Source: Saccharopolyspora rectivirgula DSM 43747 (lineage in GTDB: Bacteria > Actinomycetota > Actinomycetes > Mycobacteriales > Pseudonocardiaceae). Taken from it: 64,000 nt of DNA. Shown here piece after piece: positions 46,003 to 57,079 of the stretch (position 1 is the stretch's first letter; each line of letters starts with the position of its first letter). The stretch lies in the NCBI RefSeq assembly GCF_000497205.1, contig NZ_AYJW01000005.1, positions 35,548-99,547 of the forward strand, given 5' to 3'. The notes beneath the pieces are model-generated. The model saw only the letters and a list, made by a program, of their open reading frames with translations. It searched no databases and was not told the origin of the DNA. The position numbers and the translations under genes were made by a program.

Positions 46003-46694
46003 TTCGTGCACACCATGATCGCGTGGGCAATGCTGGGCGGCAGTTCGGTGGATCCGTTCTCCCCGCGGATCTCCACCGGCTTGTTCGCCCCCACGACGGA
46101 CGTGATGTCCACCTCTTTGTCGGGCAGCACGCCGACCTCCTTGAGCTCGGTCATCAGCTTGGGGTCGAGCTGCACGTGTTCGGCGATGCGGCGGATTTCC
46201 CCACGTCCCCCGCCGTTGCGGGCGATCTCGTCAACGCGCCGCAGTCCTTCGTCGGTGGGCAGTTCCACGTGGTCGATCCCCAGTTCTTCCAGGCCGGGAA
46301 TCGGGTTGCCGTAGGGCGATGTGGTCGGAGCGCCGAGCAGCTTGATGAGCTTGCGCTCGACGGCTTCGCTCATCACGTGTTCCCAGCGGCAAGCCTCGTT
46401 GTGCACGTGCTCCCATTCGAGGCCGATGACATCGACCAGCAGGCGTTCGGCGAGGCGGTGCTTGCGCATCACGCTGATCGCGCGGGCCCGGCCAGCCGGG
46501 GTGAGCTCCAGATGGCGGTCTTCGGCGATGGTGAGCAGGCCATCGCGCTCCATCCGAGCTACTGTTTGGCTCACCGTGGGGCCACTCTGCTCTAGACGCT
46601 CAGCGATCCGTGCCCGGAGCGGAACGATCCCTTCCTCTTCGAGGTCGTAGATCGTTCGAAGATACATCTCGGTGGTGTCGATGAGATCATTCAC
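45999..46694 (-). CDS. ideR: IdeR/DtxR iron-dependent regulator
   Basis: A 231-residue DtxR-family repressor: winged HTH (LEQSGPTVSQTVARMERDGLL), dimerisation domain with metal ligands (Met10 in DTTEMYLR; KHRLAERLL; NEACRWEHVMS providing Cys, Glu and His), and a C-terminal SH3-like domain. It represses iron-uptake genes when bound to Fe(II). GTG 46694 has GGGGAG upstream. In relatives it neighbours sigB and galE. Here galK and galE follow directly, while sigB is about 10.5 kb away. Confidence 0.95.
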   Translation of the reverse strand: MNDLIDTTEMYLRTIYDLEEEGIVPLRARIAERLEQSGPTVSQTVARMERDGLLTIAEDRHLELTPAGRARAISVMRKHRLAERLLVDVIGLEWEHVHNEACRWEHVMSEAVERKLIKLLGAPTTSPYGNPIPGLEELGIDHVELPTDEGLRRVDEIARNGGGRGEIRRIAEHVQLDPKLMTELKEVGVLPDKEVDITSVVGANKPVEIRGENGSTELPPSIAHAIMVCTK

Positions 46695-46813
46695 GTCGGC
46701 TCCCCATTCATCCCCAACCTCGATGCTAGTCCCACCGAGCGACAGTGGTCAGCGGCTGGTTTTGCATCGCAGGATTCCGGCGGATCCCGTCGCCGGGCCG
46801 GAGGAAGGCTGTT

Positions 46814-47665
46814 ATGGACCCTTTGATCAGTACCGATGATCTCATGAACCTGCTCGAGCGAGGGCAAGACCCGAGCATTTTGGATGCGCGGTGGTCGCTG
46901 CTCGGTCCGCCGGGCCGGGAAGCCTATGACCAGGGGCACTTGCCCGGTGCTGTTTTCGTCGACCTCGACACCGAACTGGCCGCTCCGCCGGGGCCGGAGG
47001 GGCGGCACCCGCTGCCGGCGCCGGCGGACCTGGAGCGGGTTCTCCAGCGCGCCGGGGTGAGCCGCAGCCGTCCGGTTGTGGTGTACGACGCGGACAACGG
47101 GGCTGCCGCGGCCCGGGCCTGGTGGTTGCTGCGCTGGGCGGGGCACGAAGAGGTGGCCGTGCTCGACGGCGGTTACGCCGCTTGGGTGGAGCGCGGTCAC
47201 CCGGTGACCACCGAGGTGCCGACTCCCGCTCCGGGGGATTTCCAGGTCCGCCCGGGCTCGATGCCGGTGGTGGACGCCGACGGGGCGGCGCGGGTCGCCC
47301 GGGCGGGAACGCTGCTGGACGCGCGGGTGCCGGAGCGGTACCGGGGTGACGTCGAACCGGTGGACCCCAGGGCCGGGCACATCCCCGGCGCGATCAACAC
47401 CCCGTTCACCAGCCATGTCACCCGAACGGGCACGTGGCGCAGTCCGGGGGAGCTGGCCGAGCACTTCCGCCGCGCGGGGGTCGATCCGCAGCGGCCGGTG
47501 GCCGCCTACTGCGGCTCCGGCATCAACGCGTGCTCGGTGCTGCTCGCGCTGGAACACGCCGGACTCACCAGCCCGGACCGGCCGGCCGCCCTCTACCCGG
47601 GGTCGTGGTCGAACTGGTCGTCCGACCCGGACCGGCCGGCGGCGACCGGTTCTCAACCCGGCTGA
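46814..47665 (+). CDS. Sulfurtransferase, tandem rhodanese
   Basis: A 283-residue protein of two rhodanese domains. The first (about residues 8-125) is inactive-looking. The second carries the active loop YCGSGINACS, whose CGSG sequence is closer to 3-mercaptopyruvate sulfurtransferases than to thiosulfate types (CRKG). It transfers sulfane sulfur, substrate unproven. ATG 46814 follows GGAGGAAGG. The frame is open to 46745. It is divergent from ideR. Confidence 0.9.
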   Translation: MDPLISTDDLMNLLERGQDPSILDARWSLLGPPGREAYDQGHLPGAVFVDLDTELAAPPGPEGRHPLPAPADLERVLQRAGVSRSRPVVVYDADNGAAAARAWWLLRWAGHEEVAVLDGGYAAWVERGHPVTTEVPTPAPGDFQVRPGSMPVVDADGAARVARAGTLLDARVPERYRGDVEPVDPRAGHIPGAINTPFTSHVTRTGTWRSPGELAEHFRRAGVDPQRPVAAYCGSGINACSVLLALEHAGLTSPDRPAALYPGSWSNWSSDPDRPAATGSQPG

Positions 47666-47716
47666 GGCACGATCAATTTTTCGCCGCGAAGGCTGTGTGC
47701 AGGCGCACCGGGGCGG

Positions 47717-47722
47717 TAGCGT
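47717..47722 (+). promoter_or_regulatory. -10 hexamer of leaderless acuC
   Basis: TAGCGT lies exactly 6 nt before the ATG at 47729. Confidence 0.55.
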
Positions 47723-47728
47723 CCGAGT

Positions 47729-48904
47729 ATGGGTTCGGAATGCGCGGTGGTGTGGGACCGGTCGCTCCTCGACTACGACCTCGGTGGCGAGCATCCGCTG
47801 CACCCCATTCGGCTGGAGCTGACGATCGAGCTGGCCAGCGCACTCGGTGTGCTGGACGGCGTCGAGTTCGTCAAACCCCGGATGGCCACCGATGCGGAGT
47901 TGGGCCGGGTGCACACCTCGGAATACCTCGCCGCGGTGCGCTCTGCCCCGTTGACCGGGTGGGAGGCCGGGCACGGGCTCGGCACCGATGACAACCCCAT
48001 CTTCGAGCAGATGCACGACGCGGCCGCCCTGATCGCCGGCGGATCGATCACGGCAGCGGAGCAGATCGTCTCCGGCAGGGCCGATCGAGCGGTGCACTTG
48101 GCCGGTGGCCTGCACCACGCGATGTCGGACCACGCAGCCGGGTTCTGCATCTACAACGACTGCGCGGTCGCCATCGCCTGGATGCTCGACCAGGGGGTGG
48201 AGCGGATCGCCTACGTCGACGTGGACGTGCACCACGGCGACGGTGTCCAAGCGGCTTTCTACGACGACCCACGAGTGCTCACCGTCTCACTGCACCAGCA
48301 CCCGCTGACGTTGTGGCCGCACACCGGGTTTCCCGCGGAAACCGGCAGCGGGGGTGCGGAGGGGACCGCGGTGAACATCCCGCTGCCGCCGACCGCTGAC
48401 GATTCGAGTTGGCTGCGGGCCTTCCACGCGGTGGTGCCTTCGGTGCTGGCCGAGTTCCGGCCGCAGGTGCTGGTGACGCAGTGCGGAGCCGACGCTCACA
48501 AGGACGATCCGCTGGCGGACCTGATGCTTTCCGTCGACGGGCAGCGGGCCTGCTACCAGGCCTTGCGGGAGTGCGCCCAGAACTACGCGGCGGGCAAGTG
48601 GCTCGCACTGGGCGGCGGGGGGGACTCGCTGTTCCGGGTGGTGCCGCGGGCCTGGACGCACTTGCTGGCGACCACACTGGACCGCGATCTGGATCCGCAG
48701 ACCACCATCCCGGAGGACTGGATCGCGCGAGCTGTGCACGCCGGGCACAACGTGCCGCTGCCGACTGCGATGACCGACGGGGTCCAGCCTTCGTTCACCC
48801 CATGGGATGGGGTCACCGAAACCCCGGTGGACACTGGAGTTCGAGATGTGCGGCACGCGGTCTTTCCGTCGTACGGCCTCGATCCTGCGGACGCGAGGGA
48901 TTAA
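47729..48904 (+). CDS. acuC: AcuC-type protein deacetylase
   Basis: A 391-residue class I/II histone-deacetylase-fold enzyme. Zinc and active-site residues are seen in GGLHHAM, DVDVHHGDGVQ and CGADAHKDDPLADL. AcuC deacetylates lysines of acetyl-CoA synthetase and other enzymes. The next gene, 11 nt downstream, encodes a GNAT acetyltransferase fused to an acyl-CoA synthetase-like region, so the operon contains both writer and eraser of lysine acetylation. Confidence 0.93.
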   Translation: MGSECAVVWDRSLLDYDLGGEHPLHPIRLELTIELASALGVLDGVEFVKPRMATDAELGRVHTSEYLAAVRSAPLTGWEAGHGLGTDDNPIFEQMHDAAALIAGGSITAAEQIVSGRADRAVHLAGGLHHAMSDHAAGFCIYNDCAVAIAWMLDQGVERIAYVDVDVHHGDGVQAAFYDDPRVLTVSLHQHPLTLWPHTGFPAETGSGGAEGTAVNIPLPPTADDSSWLRAFHAVVPSVLAEFRPQVLVTQCGADAHKDDPLADLMLSVDGQRACYQALRECAQNYAAGKWLALGGGGDSLFRVVPRAWTHLLATTLDRDLDPQTTIPEDWIARAVHAGHNVPLPTAMTDGVQPSFTPWDGVTETPVDTGVRDVRHAVFPSYGLDPADARD

Positions 48905-48915
48905 GGGAGTCCGGT

Positions 48916-51600
48916 ATGGACGGAAGTGTGGAGAACCAGGAAGAAGAGCTGACCGCCGGAACCTATCCCCGGCAGTGGGAAGCCGACGTCGTGCTCTCCG
49001 ACGGCGGCACCGTGCACATCAGACCCATCCCCCCTGACGATGCCGACCGGATAGTCGCCTTCCACGGGCGGTTGAGCGACCGCACCCGGTACTTCCGGTA
49101 CTTCGGTCCCTACCCGCGGATGCCCAAGCGGGACGTGGAGCGGTTCACGCACGTCGACTACGTGAACCGGGTCGCACTGGTCGCGCTGCTGGGCGACGAC
49201 ATCGTGGCCGTTGGTCGGTACGACCGGTTGGGCGAGCAGTCGTCGGCCGAAGTGGCCTTCGTGGTGCAGGACGACCACCAGGGCCGGGGGCTGGGTTCCA
49301 TCCTGCTGGAACACCTCGCCGCCGCTGCGCGGGAGCGAGGGCTGCGGCGGTTCGTCGCCGAGGTGCTCGCCGAGAACGCGACGATGGTCCGCGTGTTCCG
49401 GGACGCCGGCTACCAAGTGAGCCGCGCTTTCGAAGAGGGCGTGGTGCACTTGGAGTTCGACATCGACCTGACGGAGAAGTCGGTGGCGGTGGCCCGCGCC
49501 CGGGAACAGGCGGCCGAGGCCCGCAGCGTGCACAACGTCCTGCACCCCCGGTCGGTGGCGGTCATCGGTGCTTCCGCCGACCCCTCCAAGATCGGGCACG
49601 CCGTGCTGGCGAACCTGCTGGCCGCGGACTTCGCCGGGCCGGTCTACCCGGTCAACCCGGAGCACCGCTCGGTGCACGGGGTCCGCGCCTACCCCTCCGT
49701 GCTGGACATCCCGGACGAGGTCGACCTGGCAGTGGTTGCCATCCCGGCCGCCGGCGTCACGGGAGTGCTCGACGCGTGTTTGGCCAAGGGGGTCAAAGCC
49801 CTGGTGATCGTCAGTTCGGGGTTCAGCGAGACCGGTGCCGAGGGGCGCGCGATCGAGCGGGAGATGGTGCGGGCGGCGCGCACCCACGGGATGCGGGTGA
49901 TCGGCCCGAACGCGCTCGGGGTGGTCAACACCGACCCCGACTACCGGCTCAACGCCAGTCTCGCGCCCACGCTGCCAGGACGGGGCAGGGCCGGTTTCTT
50001 CTGCCAGTCCGGGGCGCTGGGCGTGGCGATCTTGGCCGCGGCCGCCGAGCGCAACCTCGGGGTGTCCACTTTCGTGTCGGCGGGCAACCGGGCCGACCTG
50101 TCGGGCAACGACCTGCTGCAGTACTGGCAGACCGACCCGGCCACCGATGTGGTGCTGCTCTACTTGGAGTCGTTCGGCAATCCGCGCAAGTTCGCTCGGC
50201 TGGCCCGGCGGCTCGCCCGGACGAAACCGATCGTGGTGGTCAAGTCCGGGCGCAACGCCGTTCGCCCGGGGCTCGCCGCCACTTCCGCGCAGATCGACGA
50301 GACCAGCGTGCAAACGCTGTTCGAGCAGTCCGGTGTCATCCGGGTCGAGTCGGTTGCCCAGATGTTCGACACTGCTCTGCTGCTGGCGCACCAGCCGCTG
50401 CCGCAGGGGGACCGGGTGTCGATCGTGGGCAACTCGTCGGCGCTGGGCATGCTGGCGGCGGACGTGGCCCAGGCGCAGGGGCTGCGGTTGGCCCACGAAC
50501 CTGTCGACGTCGGCGCTTCCGCCGGCCCGGAGGAGTTCGCCGCCGCGGTTCGGGAAGCGGCCCTGCGGGACGACGTGGACGCGTTGGTGACGGTCTTCGC
50601 CCCGCCGGTCGCGGTTCCCGGGACCGCTTATGCCCGGGCGTTGCGGCAGGCCCTGCAGGAGGCGGACGTCGCTCGTACCAAGCCGGTGGTCTCCACGTTC
50701 CTGGCGGCCGAGGGGGTGCCGGACGAGTTGGCCGTTCCCGGGCCGGACGGGGTTCCCGGCAAGGGATCGGTCCCGTCCTACCCGAGCCCGGAACGGGCGG
50801 TGCTCTCCTTGGCCAGGGTCAACCGGTACGCCAGGTGGCGAGCTGCCCCGCAGGGGCATTTCGTCCGACCGTCGGGCATCACCCCGGAGCGGGCCCAGGA
50901 GCGGGTCGGCCAGTGGTTGGCGGACGGGGTGCACCACCTGAGCGACGAGCAGGCGCTGGAGCTGCTCGGCTGCTACGGCATCGACGTCGTCGACTTCCGC
51001 TTGGCCTCGGACGAGGAGTCGGCGGTCGCCGCGGCCAAGGAGCTGGGGTTCCCGGTGGTGTTGAAGTCCACGAGCGACCGGCTGCGGCACCGCAGCGATC
51101 TGGTCGGTGTCCGGCTGGACCTGAACAGTCCCGAGTCGGTCCGGGAGGCGTACCGGGCGGTGCGGCAGGTCTCCGGGATCGACCCGGTCTACGTGCAGCG
51201 GATGGCGCCGCGCGGCACTTCCTGCGTCATCGAGCTGGTGGACGACCCCTCCTTCGGCACCCTGGTCTCCTTCGGGCTGGCCGGAGTGGCCAGCGAACTG
51301 CTGGGGGACAAGGCCTACCGCGCGCTGCCGCTGTCCGATGTGGATGTCGCGGTGCTGGTACGCGAGCCCCGAGCGGCGCCGCTGCTCACCGGTTACCGGG
51401 GCAGTGAACCGGCGGATCTCGCCGCGCTGGAGGACCTGGTGCTGCGGGTGGCGACGCTGGCCGAGGACATCCCGGAGGTCCGCAAGCTGACCCTGCAACC
51501 GGTGCTGGCGTGCCCGGAGGGGGCGTTCGTGGCGGGCGTGCGGGTGACCATCGGGCAGCCGCCCACGGTGCTGGACGAGGGGCCGCGCCGATTGCGTTGA
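48916..51600 (+). CDS. GNAT acetyltransferase fused to NDP-forming acyl-CoA synthetase-like domains
   Basis: An 894-residue fusion. Residues about 25-195 form a GNAT domain (acetyl-CoA loop QDDHQGRGLGSILLEHL). After it come the CoA-binding Rossmann region (VLHPRSVAVIGASADP), ligase-CoA domain (CQSGALGVAILAAAAER) and a C-terminal ATP-grasp part (GFPVVLKSTSDRLRHRSDLVG). The GNAT-first order is that of type II Pat enzymes such as S. lividans PatA, which acetylate acetyl-CoA synthetase. GGGAG lies 7 nt before ATG 48916. The active histidine of real synthetases is not evident, so a regulatory sensor role is likely. Confidence 0.9.
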   Translation: MDGSVENQEEELTAGTYPRQWEADVVLSDGGTVHIRPIPPDDADRIVAFHGRLSDRTRYFRYFGPYPRMPKRDVERFTHVDYVNRVALVALLGDDIVAVGRYDRLGEQSSAEVAFVVQDDHQGRGLGSILLEHLAAAARERGLRRFVAEVLAENATMVRVFRDAGYQVSRAFEEGVVHLEFDIDLTEKSVAVARAREQAAEARSVHNVLHPRSVAVIGASADPSKIGHAVLANLLAADFAGPVYPVNPEHRSVHGVRAYPSVLDIPDEVDLAVVAIPAAGVTGVLDACLAKGVKALVIVSSGFSETGAEGRAIEREMVRAARTHGMRVIGPNALGVVNTDPDYRLNASLAPTLPGRGRAGFFCQSGALGVAILAAAAERNLGVSTFVSAGNRADLSGNDLLQYWQTDPATDVVLLYLESFGNPRKFARLARRLARTKPIVVVKSGRNAVRPGLAATSAQIDETSVQTLFEQSGVIRVESVAQMFDTALLLAHQPLPQGDRVSIVGNSSALGMLAADVAQAQGLRLAHEPVDVGASAGPEEFAAAVREAALRDDVDALVTVFAPPVAVPGTAYARALRQALQEADVARTKPVVSTFLAAEGVPDELAVPGPDGVPGKGSVPSYPSPERAVLSLARVNRYARWRAAPQGHFVRPSGITPERAQERVGQWLADGVHHLSDEQALELLGCYGIDVVDFRLASDEESAVAAAKELGFPVVLKSTSDRLRHRSDLVGVRLDLNSPESVREAYRAVRQVSGIDPVYVQRMAPRGTSCVIELVDDPSFGTLVSFGLAGVASELLGDKAYRALPLSDVDVAVLVREPRAAPLLTGYRGSEPADLAALEDLVLRVATLAEDIPEVRKLTLQPVLACPEGAFVAGVRVTIGQPPTVLDEGPRRLR

Positions 51601-51664
51601 GCATCGCGCCGATCACCGCGGGTGATGTGTTCTAGTCCACGGGCCTGGAACTGGGTGGTTTCGT

Positions 51665-51670
51665 TAATCT
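51665..51670 (+). promoter_or_regulatory. -10 hexamer of leaderless hydrolase gene
   Basis: TAATCT lies 7 nt before the GTG at 51678. Confidence 0.55.
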
Positions 51671-51677
51671 GGCCCGC

Positions 51678-52541
51678 GTGGAGAACGACGCGGACAGCCA
51701 GGTGATCGGCGCGATACCAGCTGGCGAGCACTTGCTGCGGGTACGTGCGGCCAAGCACGCCGACCCCGCCGCACCGGTCGTCGTCGTGCTACCGGCGATG
51801 GGGGTTCCCGCGCGCTACTACCGGCCGTTCGTCGCCGAGCTGAACCAGCTCGGAATGCACGTCGTCACCTTCGACTTCCGCGGTCAAGGGGAGTGCGCGC
51901 CGCGGGCTTCCCGACGGGTGCGGTACAGCTACCAGACCCTGCTCGACGACATCGGCTCCGTGCTCCAACTCGTCGACTCGGAGTTCCCCGGTGCGCCGAA
52001 GTACCTGCTGGGGCACAGCCTCGGCGGCCAGCTCGCCGTCCTCTACTCGGCCGTCCACCCGGAAGAAGTGCAGGGAGTCGCGCTGGTGGCGGCCGGGTCC
52101 GCGTGGTACCGGAGCTTCTCCGGGCTGCCCCGGCTGCGAACCCGGATCGGCCCACCGCTGATCGCCGCGATCTCCCGAGTGCTCGGCTACTGGCCCGGGC
52201 ACCGGTTCGGCTTCGGCGGACGGCAGGCCAGCGGGTTGATGCGCGACTGGGCCCGGCAGAGCCGGACCGGGCGGTACGTGCTGGCCGGCAGCGACCTGGA
52301 CTACGAAGCCGCCGTGGCGAAGCTGAAGCTGCCCCTGCTCACCGTGGCGGTGGACGAGGACGACCTCGCACCGGAGTCGGCGATCGACCACCTCGCGGGA
52401 AAAGCGCCCGAGGCTCCCCGCACCCACCACTTCTACTCCCGCGCGGTGGCCGGTGCGGCGAAGCTCGGGCACTTCGCCTGGGTGCACAACAGCGGCAAGC
52501 TGGCGGCCTGGGTCAAGGACTGGATCGAGTCCGGCCGCTAG
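51678..52541 (+). CDS. Alpha/beta hydrolase (serine aminopeptidase/lipase-like)
   Basis: A 287-residue alpha/beta-hydrolase. The nucleophile elbow is LLGHSLGGQ (Ser around residue 114), the oxyanion region is LPAMGVPARYY, the acid is probably in VAVDEDDLAP and the His in KLGHFAWVH. No signal peptide, so cytoplasmic. Substrate unknown. GTG 51678 is set by a TAATCT 7 nt upstream. It ends 4 nt before the convergent YeeE gene. Confidence 0.87.
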   Translation: MENDADSQVIGAIPAGEHLLRVRAAKHADPAAPVVVVLPAMGVPARYYRPFVAELNQLGMHVVTFDFRGQGECAPRASRRVRYSYQTLLDDIGSVLQLVDSEFPGAPKYLLGHSLGGQLAVLYSAVHPEEVQGVALVAAGSAWYRSFSGLPRLRTRIGPPLIAAISRVLGYWPGHRFGFGGRQASGLMRDWARQSRTGRYVLAGSDLDYEAAVAKLKLPLLTVAVDEDDLAPESAIDHLAGKAPEAPRTHHFYSRAVAGAAKLGHFAWVHNSGKLAAWVKDWIESGR

Positions 52542-52545
52542 GGCT

Positions 52546-53790
52546 TCAGCACACCGAGTCGCTCGGTTTGGGCACCGACAGCCCGAACAGCGGGCGCAGC
52601 TTCAGACCGATCCAAGTGCCCACGAGCGCCAGCACGCCCCACGCCCAACCGTGCAGCGAGAACGAGGCGATGCCGGAGAAGTAGGCTCCGATGTTGCAGC
52701 CGTAGGCCAGCCGGGCGCCGTAGCCCATCAGCAGACCACCGATCACCGCGGCCAGCACCGCCTTCGCGGGAAGGCGCTTGACCAGCACGAACGCCCCGGA
52801 CGCCGCGGAAGCCACCAGGGCTCCGACCATGATGCCGAAGTTGAGCACCGAAGTGGAGTCGGCCAGCACCGACTGGCTGAGCGCGGCCGCCTTCTCGCCC
52901 TGCCAGTACTGCCAGCTGCTCACGTCCACGCCGGCGGCCTGCAGGACCTTCGAGCCCCACAGCACGAACGCCGAAGTGATGCCCCACGGGGTGCCCCGGG
53001 TCAGCAGCACCAGGGCGTTGAGCACCGCGAGCAGGACGGCCCCCACCCACAGCGGCCACGAGCCGCGGAAGATCCGCCGCCAGCCGCGTTCCGACGGCGG
53101 CCGGCCAGCCGGAGGAGCCTGGTGCCGGCGAGCCCAGCGGGTGGCCGCCCACGCGATCAGCCCCAGCACGGCCAGCTGCACGACGAGCGCCCCGGCATAC
53201 CCCAGGCCGGTGTCTTCGGCGAGGGAGAACGAGCCCACGGTCAGCGCGTCCGAGCTCCAGAAGGGGAGGTGCAGCGCGCCCAGCACCGAGCCGGTGATGA
53301 AGGAGAGCAGCGTCACCACCAACAGCGTGTTGCCGCCGCCGACGGAGAACAGCGTCCCGGACGCGCAAGCTCCGCCCAGCTGCATGCCGATTCCGAACAT
53401 CACGGCACCGACCACCAGGCCCAGGCCGAGCGGCTCGACGTACCCTTCGGGACGTTCGCCGAAGAAGGAGAAGCCACCGGCCAAGATCGGGGCGAACAGG
53501 ATCGACGCGGCGGCCACCATCAGCAGGTGGGCCTTCAGGCCGGAAGTCTGTCCAACCGAGACCAGCTGCCGCCACACCGAGGTGAAACCGAATCGGGAGT
53601 GGAACAGCGTCAGTCCGAGGGCCAGCCCCAGGGCGGCCAGGGCTGCGAGTTTCGCGCCGGCTACCGCACCGGTGGCGACAACCAGCGCGACGGCCCCGAC
53701 GATTCCCAACCCGAGCGGGACGAGCTGGGGCTGTCCTGGTGCCTCAGGCGCATCTGCAGGCTTGGTCGCTGTCGATGCAGTGGTTGCCAT
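52546..53790 (-). CDS. YeeE/YedE family sulfur-compound transporter
   Basis: A 414-residue membrane protein with many hydrophobic segments in two similar halves, each with a conserved cysteine motif (QLGGACASG and AYGCNIGAYFSG). These cysteines relay thiosulfate or other sulfane sulfur in TsuA (YeeE). The start at 53790 (MATTASTA) has GGAG upstream; the longer frame to 54045 is antisense to the next gene. No TusA or YeeD partner is in the window, though a rhodanese gene lies 5 kb away. It is divergent from a small lipoprotein gene. Confidence 0.85.
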   Translation of the reverse strand: MATTASTATKPADAPEAPGQPQLVPLGLGIVGAVALVVATGAVAGAKLAALAALGLALGLTLFHSRFGFTSVWRQLVSVGQTSGLKAHLLMVAAASILFAPILAGGFSFFGERPEGYVEPLGLGLVVGAVMFGIGMQLGGACASGTLFSVGGGNTLLVVTLLSFITGSVLGALHLPFWSSDALTVGSFSLAEDTGLGYAGALVVQLAVLGLIAWAATRWARRHQAPPAGRPPSERGWRRIFRGSWPLWVGAVLLAVLNALVLLTRGTPWGITSAFVLWGSKVLQAAGVDVSSWQYWQGEKAAALSQSVLADSTSVLNFGIMVGALVASAASGAFVLVKRLPAKAVLAAVIGGLLMGYGARLAYGCNIGAYFSGIASFSLHGWAWGVLALVGTWIGLKLRPLFGLSVPKPSDSVC

Positions 53791-53933
53791 CACTTTCTCC
53801 AGTACATGGGCTCTCGTCTCGAGCAAATCACGCCGTCGTCTGCCAGGCGAGCCGTCCTGCGATGTGGGAAAGGCGGAACAGGAAGTGCCGGAACCGACGC
53901 AACCTGTTCCAGCCCCAGCTCCGTCCAGAGGGC

Positions 53934-54392
53934 ATGAGACGGTTACACAGCACACTCGGCATAGCAGCACTGGTGCTCGGGTTGGCCGCATGCGGACAAC
54001 AACCGGCCGAGGACATCGGGTTCGGTGGACAGCCTCCTGCGCCACAGCCGGGTCCGGTGGAGCCCAAACCGGAGCACGAGCGCGTTCAGGTGCCTGCGGA
54101 GGCGGTTGACGCTTCTGCTCTCCCCGAAGACTACCCCAGGCAGGTCTGGACCCAGGACGGCGGAATGGCGATCGTCGCCACTGGGCAGGAGGGCGGATGC
54201 AGCAAGGTGCACGCGGAAGTCGCGGAGCAGACGGCGGATCACGTCAAAGTGATCCTGGTGGAGGAAACCCCGGAACCGCCCGGGATCTGCACCATGGACC
54301 TGCGCTACCCGCCGGTCGCGGTCCAACTGAGCCAGCCGCTGGAAGATCGGAAGGTGGTCCTGGAGGAGAAGGACGTGAAGGTGCCGCGCTGA
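53934..54392 (+). CDS. Small exported lipoprotein, unknown
   Basis: A 152-residue lipoprotein: signal peptide with lipobox LAAC (cysteine 20), a Pro/Gln-rich linker, and a compact domain with two cysteines (GGCSK and GICTMD) that could form a disulfide. No family recognised. GAGGG precedes ATG 53934. It is divergent from the YeeE-type transporter and ends just before a very strong hairpin. Confidence 0.75.
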   Translation: MRRLHSTLGIAALVLGLAACGQQPAEDIGFGGQPPAPQPGPVEPKPEHERVQVPAEAVDASALPEDYPRQVWTQDGGMAIVATGQEGGCSKVHAEVAEQTADHVKVILVEETPEPPGICTMDLRYPPVAVQLSQPLEDRKVVLEEKDVKVPR

Positions 54393-54412
54393 TCTGCACT
54401 GGCCAAGGGGGA

Positions 54413-54454
54413 GTGTTGCTCCCGCATGAGATGCCCCACATGCGGGAGCAACAC
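54413..54454. terminator. Strong bidirectional terminator
   Basis: A perfect 16-bp inverted repeat (GTGTTGCTCCCGCATG / CATGCGGGAGCAACAC) with a 10-nt loop, between the convergent lipoprotein and fumarase genes. Confidence 0.85.
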
Positions 54455-54459
54455 GGTGC

Positions 54460-56112
<1,653 letters not shown>

Positions 56113-56303
56113 TCGCGGCTCCTTTGCGCGCGTTCGGGTACGCGCAGACGCTAGCTCATCCGGGCCTGCCGAGATCACTGGTTGTGAGCATTTACTTGCC
56201 GGCGGGCCCCGGTTCAGAGCTAGCATCCCGGCCGCTCAGCTGGGAGGCTGGACGATCGGAGGCTTGGCTGTTGGCGGTGCCGGCGGGCGGGTGAGGAGGA
56301 TCG

Positions 56304-57035
56304 TTGTCGAACCAGGAGAGCAGCGCGTTGAGATCTCTGGTCAACATCCGCGACCTGGGCGGGTTGCCAGCTGGAGAGGGGCGGCGGACCCGGGCCGGCG
56401 TGGTGTTCCGCAGCGACGCCCCCAAGGCGGGGGACCGGGCTCCGGAAGGCGTGGCGCAGTGGCCGCCGCACACCGTGATCGACCTGCGCGAGCCGGTGGA
56501 GCTCGGTGGTGAAGATCACCCGCTGTCAAAGGTGACGACGGTGTGCCGGCTGCCGCTGTTGGAAGACGTCCGGGAGGCCGACGTCGCGGGGGAGGACAGC
56601 GGCGACCACGAACTCACCCGGCTCTACCTCGGGATCCTCAACGGTGCTGCCAAGAAGCTGGTCGAGGCGTTCCGGACGGTGCTCAACAGCGACGGCCCGG
56701 TGCTGGTGCACTGCGCGGCGGGCAAGGACCGCACCGGGGTCGTCTCCGCCATGCTGTTGAGCGCGGTGGGGGTGCCGGAGGACGAGATCATCGCCGACTA
56801 CCAGCGGACCAGCGAGAACATGCTGGGAGTGCTGCGGCGGCTCGACGTGGCCGTGGACATGACGCCCGGTGTTGACCCGGAGGCGGTCAGCGGGTTGGTG
56901 GCGACACCGTTCCAGGCCATTCGCCGGGTTCTGGACCGGTTCGCGGAATTCCCGGACGGCGCGGCGGGCTGGTTGCGCAGCCACGGTGTTTCGGAGGACG
57001 AACTGCGCGCCTGGCGCCAGCGGTTCACCGAATGA
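56304..57035 (+). CDS. Tyrosine-protein phosphatase (PtpB-like)
   Basis: A 243-residue phosphatase with the active loop HCAAGKDRTG (CX5R, extra Lys-Asp as in PtpB-like dual-specificity enzymes). N-terminal VNIRDLGGL and the AGVVFRSD strand are hallmarks of the Y_phosphatase3 family. No signal peptide. The start is TTG 56304, with GGAGGA 4 nt upstream. Possible partners include protein or phosphoinositide substrates; none is shown here. A terminator follows 11 nt after the stop. Confidence 0.87.
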   Translation: MSNQESSALRSLVNIRDLGGLPAGEGRRTRAGVVFRSDAPKAGDRAPEGVAQWPPHTVIDLREPVELGGEDHPLSKVTTVCRLPLLEDVREADVAGEDSGDHELTRLYLGILNGAAKKLVEAFRTVLNSDGPVLVHCAAGKDRTGVVSAMLLSAVGVPEDEIIADYQRTSENMLGVLRRLDVAVDMTPGVDPEAVSGLVATPFQAIRRVLDRFAEFPDGAAGWLRSHGVSEDELRAWRQRFTE

Positions 57036-57045
57036 GCGAAAAAGA

Positions 57046-57079
57046 GAGGCCGGACCCGTTCGTTCACGGTTCCGGCCTC
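57046..57079. terminator. Bidirectional hairpin terminator
   Basis: GAGGCCGGA / TCCGGCCTC (9 bp) with an inner CCGT/ACGG pair. Confidence 0.75.

Noticed and set aside
48901..51498. An 865-codon minus-strand frame opposite the acetyltransferase fusion
   Set aside because: Antisense shadow; the plus-strand protein is clearly real.
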